Below, one piece after another: positions 16,510 through 23,471 of a stretch of 38,892 nucleotides of DNA. The DNA comes from an uncultured Opitutia bacterium (GTDB lineage Bacteria > Verrucomicrobiota > Verrucomicrobiia > Opitutales > Opitutaceae). The stretch lies in assembly GCA_903900845.1 (NCBI GenBank), contig CAIUOU010000004.1, forward strand, positions 1 to 38,892, written 5' to 3'. How positions within the stretch are numbered: position 1 is the first letter of the stretch; every line of letters begins with the position of its first letter. The notes beneath the pieces were generated by a model. The model had not been told where the DNA came from, ran no database searches, and saw only the letters and a list, made by a program, of their open reading frames with translations. Both the position numbers and the translations under genes were made by a program.

Positions 16510-17570
16510 GCCGCCACGTCCCCTCCAGGTGCGCTGACCCAAGATTCAGGTAGTACGGCCGGTGGCGATCAGGCGTGCGCCGTGAGTCGATGTGTTCATG
16601 CCCCGCATGCCACGAATTCAATATGAAGGCGCGCTTTACCACGTGATAAATCGCGGAAACTACCGTCGTGCCATTTTCGAAACGACCGGTGCTGCCCACG
16701 CTTTTGAGGCGGTGCTGTCCGAGACCTGCCTGCGGCACAGGTGGCGGGTTCACGCCTACGCCATCATGCGGAATCACTTTCATTTGGCGCTGGAGACCCC
16801 TCAGGCGAATTTGGTCGAAGGCATGCACTGGCTGCAGGGAACGTTTGCCTCACGGTTCAATCGCTTTCGCGAGGAGCACGGGCATTTGTTCCAGGGCCGT
16901 TACAAGGCGCTTTTGGTCGAGGATGCCACCGCGTTGATGCGCGTCGTTCACTATATCCATCTCAATCCGGTTCGCGCCGCAGTGGTTCCACCGGCAAGTT
17001 GCGCAACCTTCCGCTGGGGCAGTCTGCCTAAGCTGCGCCGGCCGGAGCGCCCGGTTTGGTTGGCGGCCGATATCCTGATTTCTCGGATGGGCTTCCCGGA
17101 CTCCGCCGCCGGGTGGAGGCGGTATGCCGGGTTCCTGGCGGAACTCGCGGCAAACACATCGGAGCAGGCGAAACTGGAATTCGATCGGCTCTCCTCCGGT
17201 TGGGCCATCGGAACTCAGGCGTGGCGATCCGCCTTGGCGAAGGAATACCAACAGTTGTCCCTGCACCCGGGGTTGGAACGCCGCGAATTGCGCATGCTCC
17301 GGGAGGAGCAGTGGCGCGAGTCATTCGATCGCGTGATGGCTGAGTTGGGAAAGCCGCGGGAAGCTTTGGCGAACGAAGCGTCCGACGTGGGTTGGAAGAT
17401 CGCCGCCGCGGCTCGCTTGCGCAGTCGCGGCGTACCTTACTCTTGGATCAGTCGAGAGCTTATTCTGAGGTGCGACAGCAAACTACGCGGTCAGGTGTTC
17501 CAATTCCGGAGGGCCCATGGCACGGACGGCCCCCGGGGGGGAGATTCTCAACAATCAACGCCCTGACCCC
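16483..17570 (+). mobile_element. REPtron: RAYT gene bounded by inverted REP sequences (module 2)
   Basis: The REP core is at 16483-16496 (plus) and 17557-17570 (inverted), enclosing the RAYT coding sequence in the same plus/minus arrangement as the gene-free modules on each side. Spacers of 8 bases separate the modules (16475-16482 and 17571-17578). RAYT genes flanked by the REPs they are thought to mobilise are called REPtrons. This one is antisense to the EPS cluster and looks lower in GC than its neighbours, consistent with a separate history. No IS200/IS605 accessory gene is present. Confidence 0.85.
16598..17566 (+). CDS. REP-associated tyrosine transposase (RAYT, Y1/HUH family)
   Basis: 322 aa. 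The Y1 transposase domain of the TnpA_REP type spans about residues 5-130. It has RIQYEGALYHVINRGNYR at the N-terminus, the HUH motif in MRNHFHLALETP (near residue 57), GHLFQGRYKALLV, and the likely catalytic Tyr in VVHYIHLNPVRA (near residue 119). A C-terminal extension of about 190 residues follows with a possible DNA-binding helix (VGWKIAAAARLRSRG). RAYTs nick and join single-stranded REP hairpins. The start is taken as ATG 16598; a GTG at 16592 and an ATG at 16607 are alternatives. The stop codon (TGA at 17564-17566) and last three residues (STP) lie in the flanking REP. It is the only plus-strand gene in the window. Confidence 0.94.
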   Translation: MPRMPRIQYEGALYHVINRGNYRRAIFETTGAAHAFEAVLSETCLRHRWRVHAYAIMRNHFHLALETPQANLVEGMHWLQGTFASRFNRFREEHGHLFQGRYKALLVEDATALMRVVHYIHLNPVRAAVVPPASCATFRWGSLPKLRRPERPVWLAADILISRMGFPDSAAGWRRYAGFLAELAANTSEQAKLEFDRLSSGWAIGTQAWRSALAKEYQQLSLHPGLERRELRMLREEQWRESFDRVMAELGKPREALANEASDVGWKIAAAARLRSRGVPYSWISRELILRCDSKLRGQVFQFRRAHGTDGPRGGDSQQSTP

Positions 17571-17604
17571 TTATGGATGGGGTCAGGGCGTTTGGTGTTT
17601 TTTT
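17557..17604 (+). terminator. Plus-strand terminator-like hairpin at the RAYT 3' end
   Basis: Inverted REP cores 17557-17570 and 17579-17592 form a perfect 14-bp stem with an 8-base loop. After TGGTG comes a T7 run at 17598-17604 on the plus strand. The RAYT stop codon lies inside the left arm. It should end RAYT transcription before it runs antisense into the acyltransferase gene. Confidence 0.7.
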
Positions 17605-17747
17605 AGGGAGCTGCGCTCGCGGTGGCCTTGGATCGGGGAGTTGCGCAAGGGCCTAATTCAAAGGTCGTTACTCTGTAGAAATGGGATCAAGCGGGGAGCG
17701 GGGGAGCTTGCAGTCGATAATCTAAACGCCCAACGCCCTGACCCCTT
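17579..17747. repeat. REP module 3: inverted REP pair with a short non-coding core
   Basis: Cores lie at 17579-17592 (plus) and 17732-17745 (inverted), with a core of about 140 bases between. That core has no convincing gene; a near direct repeat GGGAGCTGCGC/GGGAGTTGCGC (about 17606 and 17636) is the only structure noticed. The right REP ends 8 bp before the stop codon of the acyltransferase gene. Confidence 0.8.
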
Positions 17748-17753
17748 TGGCGG

Positions 17754-18752
17754 CTAGGCGAAGAGGGTGCGATAGGTGCGGTCGGCGAGGGGGACGCGTG
17801 CGCGGAGCGAGGTGGTGGCGACGACGCCGGCGATCGTGAGCGTTCCAGCGAAGGCCATCGCGAGCACGGTATCCGGAGGGCCGAGTCCCGCGGCCCGCAG
17901 TCCACGGAAAAGCATCTGCAGCGCCGCGATCTGTAGCAGGTAGGCGGGCAAAGAATTCCGTCCGAGCAGGCGCAACCCGGACATTCCGGGGAACCGCGGG
18001 GATAGTCGCCTTCCAGCCGTGTAAAGCGTGGCCAGGGTCACCATGATCAAGCCGCTCGTCAGCGGAAACCCCGGCTCGCCGCCCGAGATGATCACCTGCA
18101 GCAGCACGAAGAGAAGCAGCGGCCCGGCCGGATGACACAGCGCGGGCGGCAGGTTTCCGAGCCTCGCGCCGCCGACCACCACGCCAAGCAGGCCCAAGGC
18201 CGCGAGCTCCAGGTTAAGCGGTGGCGCGGAAAAAATCGAAAGGACCACCGTGCCGCCGAAAACCGTGGAACCCAGCAGCAGCAGGCCGCCGCGTCCCCCG
18301 CGACCGCACGCCAGCAGGGCGCCGGAAGCGGCCAGCACGTAGGCGATGGGCAGCAACACGCCAAACACCGCCGCGCGTACTTCGCCTGGGCCGAGGATCA
18401 CGCCGAGGCGCCCCGCAAATTCCTCCAGATCAAGCCTGCGATTGTAACTGGCCGGCAAGAGGGCGTGGGCGAGCACGTTCAGCGCAAGAAACAGTGCGAG
18501 GATGCGCCACCCGCGCCACCACAGCCGGCCCGGCAGACCGCTCTCGCCCGCCGACCAGCGAGGCAAGTAAAGCCGTCCCACGCCGAGCCCGGCGAGAAAC
18601 ACGAACGCCCCCGGTAGAAAGCGTAGATGACGCAGTACCGCCTGATCCGCCCCGCTGTAATTAACCGCATGATACGCGACCATGCACAGCACCAGCGCCC
18701 CACGCGTGAAGTCCAGCGCGTGGTCGCGGCTTCTCTCGGCTCCGACCCTCAT
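17754..18752 (-). CDS. Multi-pass membrane acyltransferase (HGSNAT/OpgC/acyltransferase-3-like)
   Basis: 332 aa with about ten hydrophobic helices. The N-terminal motif DHALDFTRGALVLCMVAYHA resembles the D..RG....MV..H signature of membrane acyltransferases that modify sugars (the HGSNAT/DUF1624, OpgC and acyltransferase-3 group), with His in helix 1 as the likely catalytic residue. The C-terminal LRLLGRNSLPAYLLQIAALQ is also typical (G.nSL..Y..q). It probably adds acyl groups to EPS residues. The start ATG 18752 overlaps the deacetylase stop as ATGA; an open frame continues upstream but overlaps that gene. It ends directly at REP module 3. The exact family is uncertain. Confidence 0.78.
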   Translation of the reverse strand: MRVGAERSRDHALDFTRGALVLCMVAYHAVNYSGADQAVLRHLRFLPGAFVFLAGLGVGRLYLPRWSAGESGLPGRLWWRGWRILALFLALNVLAHALLPASYNRRLDLEEFAGRLGVILGPGEVRAAVFGVLLPIAYVLAASGALLACGRGGRGGLLLLGSTVFGGTVVLSIFSAPPLNLELAALGLLGVVVGGARLGNLPPALCHPAGPLLLFVLLQVIISGGEPGFPLTSGLIMVTLATLYTAGRRLSPRFPGMSGLRLLGRNSLPAYLLQIAALQMLFRGLRAAGLGPPDTVLAMAFAGTLTIAGVVATTSLRARVPLADRTYRTLFA

Positions 18753-19510
18753 CGCGCGGCGATGCGGTCCCACGCCGCTGCGACCGGCAGCACCACCGCG
18801 CCCGAGGCCTGCGCGAGATTCAGCGCGTGCTCCAGGAAGCAAGGCGTGACGCCGTGCCGGGAGGGGCGCGGTGAGATATCGTGCGTTACCAGAATCAGCC
18901 AACCATCCTCCGCGGCCGACGCGGCGATCGCCGCCGCGAGGGGGCGCGCGTCTCCCCGGGTCTGCTCGAGAAAGAATCCGCGCAGGCAGTTCAAGTCGAT
19001 CAGGCCGGCGTTGTAGGTTTGTCCTCCGCCCCGGCAGCACGCGAAACGCTTTCCCATGCGGAGCTTGGTCGCCGCCCGGGGCGGACTGACCGGGTAAGAG
19101 AGCGAGCGTAGGCGGGTGCCGGGAAGGAAGCTTCCGAATTGCTCTGCATTCCGCGCGACGGAGGCCTCGAATTTCTCCGCCGGGGTTTCCCAGGCCGGGC
19201 AATGGGCATGCGTGTGGCAGCCGACCTCGTGACCGGCCGCCGCCAGCGCACGGAGGTCTTCAGGCGTGAAATGAGGTCCGGACACCCCGTCGCCCCCGGC
19301 TAGTCCGAGTGCGGTGTAATAGGTCGCGCGTGCGCCGTGCCGGGCGAGGATGGGCCCGCCCGCGGTCCAGGCCGACCGGGGGAAATCATCGAAAGTGAAA
19401 GAGACGATCGGCCGGCCGGCCCGCATTCGGTAGGGACGGCGTGCGAGGTGGGCGGCGTTCCAACGGCCGAACGCAAGGCCGGCCCGCTTGAGCAAAGATC
19501 CCATGGCCAT
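18749..19510 (-). CDS. Polysaccharide deacetylase (NodB-like, CE4)
   Basis: 253 aa. NodB motifs appear in order: motif 1 SFTFDDFP (Asp41/Asp42), motif 2 HEVGCHTHAHCP with the HTHAH metal-binding histidines near residue 98, motif 3 LRSLSYPVSPPR, and motif 5 WLILVTHDI. It lacks a clear signal peptide, although MGSLLKRAGLAFGRW is amphipathic. CE4 enzymes remove N- or O-acetyl groups from sugars, so an EPS- or precursor-modifying role is likely. The start at ATG 19510 leaves 6 bp to the GT32 gene; ATG 19504 is an alternative. It overlaps the acyltransferase as ATGA, which places a deacetylase and an acyltransferase as a coupled pair. Confidence 0.9.
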   Translation of the reverse strand: MAMGSLLKRAGLAFGRWNAAHLARRPYRMRAGRPIVSFTFDDFPRSAWTAGGPILARHGARATYYTALGLAGGDGVSGPHFTPEDLRALAAAGHEVGCHTHAHCPAWETPAEKFEASVARNAEQFGSFLPGTRLRSLSYPVSPPRAATKLRMGKRFACCRGGGQTYNAGLIDLNCLRGFFLEQTRGDARPLAAAIAASAAEDGWLILVTHDISPRPSRHGVTPCFLEHALNLAQASGAVVLPVAAAWDRIAAR

Positions 19511-19516
19511 GTGCCC

Positions 19517-20344
19517 TCAGGATTCGGCGGGACGTTGGAAGTGCCGGACCGGACCCATGGCGCGGCTGCGCGCGAGGAGCCGGTTCCGGAGCTGCGTTTC
19601 CCATGCGAGCTTCAGTCCCCGACGAACCCGTCCCTGCCGGGGACGCCAGCTGCCGTTCATCAGGTGAACGCCGTGACGGCCGACGCGGTGCCAGTTTGCG
19701 GGGTCGCAGACATCACAATCCGGAGCTGGCTGCAGGACCGTGACATCGGCGCAGGCCTCGGGGTTTTCCGCGAAGGTGCGAGTCAGGAGCCCTGGACCGG
19801 TGGTGTTCAGTACATCGAAATCCGACCGGGCCCAGCGCGGGATGCCCCGAAACATCGGTTCCCGCCACGACGGGCTGTTGCGCGAATGCACGCAATTCCG
19901 GATCACCGCCGCGAGGAACGGGTGGCCGGCAGTCGCTCCGAAGGCGTAGTTGCCGACCTCCCAGTCAATGCCGTGCGCCTCGCGCAGGTGCTGGTTCAAG
20001 CTGATTTCCTCGAAGGGGAAGACAGCGACGAGGGGACGCAGATCCTCGAGCGACGTCTCCAGAATCACGTCGAGATCCACATAGAAGCCCCCGAGACGGT
20101 AGATGGCGAGATAGCGGAAAAAATCGGCCCGCTGCACGGCGTGCGGGAAACCATCGAAGGTGGCGCGGTGCTCCGGGAACTCCGTGGCGACGAATTCCGC
20201 GATGTCGTGGTCGTCGAAAAAAAGATACTCCCAGCCCGGATGATGGAGGCGCAGACTCGCGGCGGCCGCGCGGGACGCGGGCGCGAGATCGCGGGTGGGC
20301 GCCGTCTGGATGATGCGCGCCGGGATCTGGATTTCGGTTTTCAT
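19517..20344 (-). CDS. Glycosyltransferase, GT32 (OCH1/capsular-polysaccharide-synthesis-like)
   Basis: 275 aa. It has PARIIQTAPTRDL near the N-terminus, then the GT32 core HAVQRADFFRYLAIYRLGGF followed by YVDLDV, whose DLD at residues 90-92 is the metal-binding DXD. A later NTTGPGLLTRTF block matches the family's conserved TGP region. It would transfer a hexose onto a lipid-linked acceptor in the cytoplasm. The ATG at 20344, 4 bp after the ligase stop, is preferred; a TTG at 20359 would extend it by five residues. The donor is unknown. Confidence 0.88.
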   Translation of the reverse strand: MKTEIQIPARIIQTAPTRDLAPASRAAAASLRLHHPGWEYLFFDDHDIAEFVATEFPEHRATFDGFPHAVQRADFFRYLAIYRLGGFYVDLDVILETSLEDLRPLVAVFPFEEISLNQHLREAHGIDWEVGNYAFGATAGHPFLAAVIRNCVHSRNSPSWREPMFRGIPRWARSDFDVLNTTGPGLLTRTFAENPEACADVTVLQPAPDCDVCDPANWHRVGRHGVHLMNGSWRPRQGRVRRGLKLAWETQLRNRLLARSRAMGPVRHFQRPAES

Positions 20345-20348
20345 GGTT

Positions 20349-21629
20349 TTAGGATCCAAGATGCGCCGCGAGGTAAAGAAGCCCGACCGGAGTCATGCAC
20401 GCGAAGTGGGATTCCGCCCCGTTTGCCAACAGCGCGGCCGCGAACACCGCCGCCCCGGCGACCGCCCACGGGGTTGGCCGAGCCAGCGCGCGGTGCAGGC
20501 GCAGAGCCGTGCTTCCGAGCAGCAACCCGAGCAGCAGGACCCCGATCGCCCCGCCGGCGAGGTAGACTTCCAGATATCCGTTGTGCGCTGAAAACGCGAC
20601 CCACTCGGGAAGTCGCTCCCTGTGCGCCGGGTCATCCCACAGGCTCATGAACCCGGTACCGATCAACGGGTCGGTGCGCAGGGCGAGGAGTTCCCGCCAG
20701 ACCTCGGTGCGTCCGGTGAAGGTCATCTCGCGCCCGAGTTCGGCCACGGCCGGACGCGTCCACTGGAACGCGGACTCGAGGAGGAGCAATGTGACCGCGC
20801 CAAAGGCCAACAGCGGTAAAAGGCGGGGCAGGTGCCCTCGCACCACGGGTATGCGCGGGGACAGGAGCAGCAGGGCGGCGACGGCGAAGGCGAGGAGGGA
20901 GGACCGGCTCTGGCTCATTGCCAGCAGCCAGAGTCCGAGAGCGAGCAGGCCGGGCAGCAGCAGCGACGGAACGGATTCCGCCTGTTTTCCGCGGGAGCGG
21001 CGGCGTTCCAGCCAGTCGAAAAGCAGAACCACCGCGCACACCAGCACGGTCGCGCCGAGGGCGTTCTTCTGCGTGGTCACGCCCGTGACCTCGAGTCCTC
21101 CCGAGTGTTGGCTGTAGCGGCGCCCGAGGTCTGGGAAATAGCGGATGAGGACGACGGACAGCGGCAGAAGCAGGCACGCGCAGCGCACAAATACGGCCCG
21201 CAGGGCCTGCACGGGGTCCCGTTCGGTGAGGATCAGGAGCACGATCAGGATGTTCCCGGCCTCCTTGCCCCAGCGGCGCAGGGAAACGAGCGGCGAGTGG
21301 GCCCAGCAGACGGAGAGCAGGAGGTAGCCGTAGAAAAGAAGCAGCGGCCAATTGTGCCGGGCGACCTCGCCCCAGGCCACAGGCCGGCGCGCGAGCATCA
21401 CGCACGCCGCGGTCATCAGCGCGAAGAACACGGCGCGATCGAGCGGGCTTCCCTCCAGGGTCGCGGCTCCGCCGAGGTCGAACCACAGGGAGAACGGGCG
21501 GGAAGCGAGAATCGCCAGCCAGATGGTCGGGATCCAGATCGCGCCCGAGACGCCGGGACGGGTCGCGGCATCCTTGCGGATGGCCCAGAAACCCGCGGCG
21601 GTCGCAGCGAGCAGGGAAAAAAGATTCAT
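20349..21629 (-). CDS. O-antigen ligase / Wzy-type polymerase family membrane protein
   Basis: 426 aa with about ten to twelve transmembrane helices. The WaaL/Wzy_C (PF04932-type) region is recognisable: LAMSQSRSSLLAFAVAALLL, then the periplasmic loop with FTGRTEVWRELLALRTDPLI and the conserved SAHNGYLEVYLAGG. It either polymerises repeat units or ligates the glycan to an acceptor. As no other polymerase candidate is visible, a Wzy role is the simplest inference. The start ATG 21629 overlaps the asparagine-synthase-like gene as ATGA. Ligase and polymerase cannot be separated by sequence alone. Confidence 0.9.
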   Translation of the reverse strand: MNLFSLLAATAAGFWAIRKDAATRPGVSGAIWIPTIWLAILASRPFSLWFDLGGAATLEGSPLDRAVFFALMTAACVMLARRPVAWGEVARHNWPLLLFYGYLLLSVCWAHSPLVSLRRWGKEAGNILIVLLILTERDPVQALRAVFVRCACLLLPLSVVLIRYFPDLGRRYSQHSGGLEVTGVTTQKNALGATVLVCAVVLLFDWLERRRSRGKQAESVPSLLLPGLLALGLWLLAMSQSRSSLLAFAVAALLLLSPRIPVVRGHLPRLLPLLAFGAVTLLLLESAFQWTRPAVAELGREMTFTGRTEVWRELLALRTDPLIGTGFMSLWDDPAHRERLPEWVAFSAHNGYLEVYLAGGAIGVLLLGLLLGSTALRLHRALARPTPWAVAGAAVFAAALLANGAESHFACMTPVGLLYLAAHLGS

Positions 21630-23374
21630 CCGCTTTTCTGGAGGATTTCGCGCTCGATAAGGCGCAGGCTGAGGAGCTGGTGGATTTCGCGGGTGCGATT
21701 GACGCGGCCGCTAAGATGCTCGTCCACCACCCGGGCGGTGGCGCCGGGGGCGAAACCAGGGGCTTCGAAGCCGTCAAGTAGATCGCGCACGACCGGCGCC
21801 AAAGGTTCGCGGTACCAAAGCCGGAAGTGGCAGAACTTGTGCCGCCCGAGAAAGAGACGTTCGGGATGGAGGCCGCGTAGGCGCTGTTCGATCGGCGCCA
21901 GCCAGCGCGGCATACCGTAGTCCCAGACGTACTCCGCCCGTGCGGTCGCCTCACGCCACAGGCGGGCAAGTGGCGTCACCAGCGGGCGCGGGGGATGTTG
22001 CAGTCCCCGGTCGCTAGGCATGGCCGCGAGCCGCGGAGACCGCGCGGCGATGAGCCGCAGGAGCGGGTCGGCGCTCCCGCGGCGACCCTGCGGAGTGCGA
22101 TACGCCAGTGCCACCAAGGCGGGATCCAGAAACGGGGTACGGGGTTCAATCTCGGCTTGTTCGACGGCCAGTCGGCCCCGGTGCAGCCACGGCATCTGCT
22201 TGAACGCGATGAACGTGAGGAGGTCGGTCGTGGCCTCCTTTTGGAGGGTATCCACCGCCTCCAGGGCCAGCCGATGGAACTCCGGCCGCAGTAGCGCGAG
22301 GTCGGTGCGCTGCGGGCGCAGCGCAACGTGACCACGCAGGATTTCCGAGCCGTAGTTTCCCGTGAGCCGTCGTCCGGCGATCGCGCGCGCCGCGCGGTTC
22401 AGGTGGATCTCGGCTGCTCCGGATACATCCAGCTCACCATCGCTGGCGACCACCGCCTCGGCGGCAAGACGCGGGAAATCCGCGAAGAACTCACCGCCGA
22501 TGCGTAGGGTGGTGTGGGGACACCCGCAGGCGGTGGCGAGGCTCCGCGCGATGGTCACATCGGCGCAGTCGCGCAGTGGTCCGCCGAAGGTGTAGCACGG
22601 GAGCTGACGGTCCGAGGACCATGCGAGCACGGCGCGGCTGTCGAGACCTCCGGTCAGGGAAAGGCCGGTGTCGGCCGCGTCGTCGAGGCAGCGTTCGAGC
22701 GCGGCGGGAAACTCCTCGAAAAGCTGCAGGTTGTACTCGTCGGACGGCAGGGCGGAGCGGGACTCCCAGCAACTCGGAGTGAAATGGCGCGCGGGGCGCA
22801 CCTGACCCGCGGGAGTGAGCGACCAGGCGGATCCGGGCGGCAGGGCCCGGATACCCTCGAAGAGGGTGCGATCCTGAAGCACGCAGCCGAGCGCGAGGTA
22901 TTCGGCGAGACCGCGGGGATCGAGTCGCTTCGGGCGGGGCAGCAGCTCCAGCACCGCGCGGACCGAGGTCGCGAAGATCAGGTGATCCGCGCTCTCGTGC
23001 ACGAATAGACGACCGAGACCATGGCGGTCGTTGCACAGCGTGACTTCTCGGTGGCGACGGTCGATGAACACCGCGCGGAGCGGTCCGCTGAGCCGCCCGA
23101 GTGAGGCGGGGCCGCGCAACCCCCATGCTTCGGCCAGGGCCGCGGGCCGCGTTCCGGTATCGTGGGATGCCATCATGACCCCGACGTCGCCCGCGGAGTT
23201 CCAGACCGGAGACTGCGCGGTCCCGGTGCAGGCGACCGCGAGCCCGCCCTGCGCGAACGCGCTCACCGCACGGCCGGGAGCGACCGCGGCGCACATCCGG
23301 GCGGCGAGGAGCGCGGGAGGCGGGTCGTCCGGGCGCGCCGGGAAGCGGCGGAGAAATCCGGCGATGACGTTCAT
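21626..23374 (-). CDS. Asparagine-synthase-like amidotransferase lacking the N-terminal Cys
   Basis: 582 aa. The N-terminal half resembles a class II glutamine amidotransferase domain (VTLCNDRHGLGRLFVHESAD, LIFATSVRAVLELLPRPKRL). The C-terminal half has the ATP pyrophosphatase loop SLTGGLDSRAVLAW near residues 238-251 and a FLDP block. The start at ATG 23374 gives MNVIAGF: the usual Cys2 nucleophile is absent. Upstream in-frame codons to 23446 run into the tRNA gene and do not supply a Cys start. AsnB-like proteins in EPS clusters are thought to amidate uronic acids or modify sugars; here ammonia rather than glutamine might be the nitrogen donor, or the activity may differ. It lies 11 bp downstream of the tRNA. 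Confidence 0.88.
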   Translation of the reverse strand: MNVIAGFLRRFPARPDDPPPALLAARMCAAVAPGRAVSAFAQGGLAVACTGTAQSPVWNSAGDVGVMMASHDTGTRPAALAEAWGLRGPASLGRLSGPLRAVFIDRRHREVTLCNDRHGLGRLFVHESADHLIFATSVRAVLELLPRPKRLDPRGLAEYLALGCVLQDRTLFEGIRALPPGSAWSLTPAGQVRPARHFTPSCWESRSALPSDEYNLQLFEEFPAALERCLDDAADTGLSLTGGLDSRAVLAWSSDRQLPCYTFGGPLRDCADVTIARSLATACGCPHTTLRIGGEFFADFPRLAAEAVVASDGELDVSGAAEIHLNRAARAIAGRRLTGNYGSEILRGHVALRPQRTDLALLRPEFHRLALEAVDTLQKEATTDLLTFIAFKQMPWLHRGRLAVEQAEIEPRTPFLDPALVALAYRTPQGRRGSADPLLRLIAARSPRLAAMPSDRGLQHPPRPLVTPLARLWREATARAEYVWDYGMPRWLAPIEQRLRGLHPERLFLGRHKFCHFRLWYREPLAPVVRDLLDGFEAPGFAPGATARVVDEHLSGRVNRTREIHQLLSLRLIEREILQKSG

Positions 23375-23385
23375 GGGGTTAAGAC

Positions 23386-23460
23386 TGGAGCCGGCGGGAG
23401 GAATCGAACCAACCGTCAGCCGAGTACGAATCGGCTGCTTTGCCACTAAGCTACACCGGC
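23386..23460 (-). tRNA. tRNA-Thr (anticodon CGT), CCA encoded
   Basis: Read on the minus strand from 23460. A 7-bp acceptor stem (GCCGGTG with CGCCGGC, one T-G wobble), a 4-bp D stem with GG in the loop, and a 5-bp anticodon stem (GCCGA/TCGGC) enclose the loop TTCGTAC. The anticodon CGT is at 23428-23426 and decodes ACG. The variable loop is TGACG, the T loop TTCGATT, and the discriminator T is followed by encoded CCA (23388-23386). G35, U36 and C2-G71 match known threonine identity elements. The T stem GTTGG/CCTCC has two central mismatches. It sits in a 97-bp gap, 11 bases from the GNAT gene stop and 11 from the next start, in the direction of the cluster. Confidence 0.9.
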
Positions 23461-23471
23461 GGGGGAAAGGA

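Noticed and set aside
16598-17566. Canonical IS200/IS605 insertion sequence
   Set aside because: The protein has a RAYT-type core with a long C-terminal extension and flanking REPs; there is no tnpB and no subterminal hairpin typical of IS200/IS605.
16277-17747. CRISPR array
   Set aside because: The repeats are inverted pairs with irregular long spacing and a transposase gene, not direct repeats with uniform spacers; no cas gene is near.
19337-20650. 437-codon plus-strand open frame opposite the GT32 and deacetylase genes
   Set aside because: No recognisable motif; antisense of genes with intact catalytic motifs.
23375-23446. Upstream in-frame extension of the asparagine-synthase-like gene
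   Set aside because: It runs through the tRNA-Thr gene, so the ATG at 23374 after the tRNA is the plausible start.
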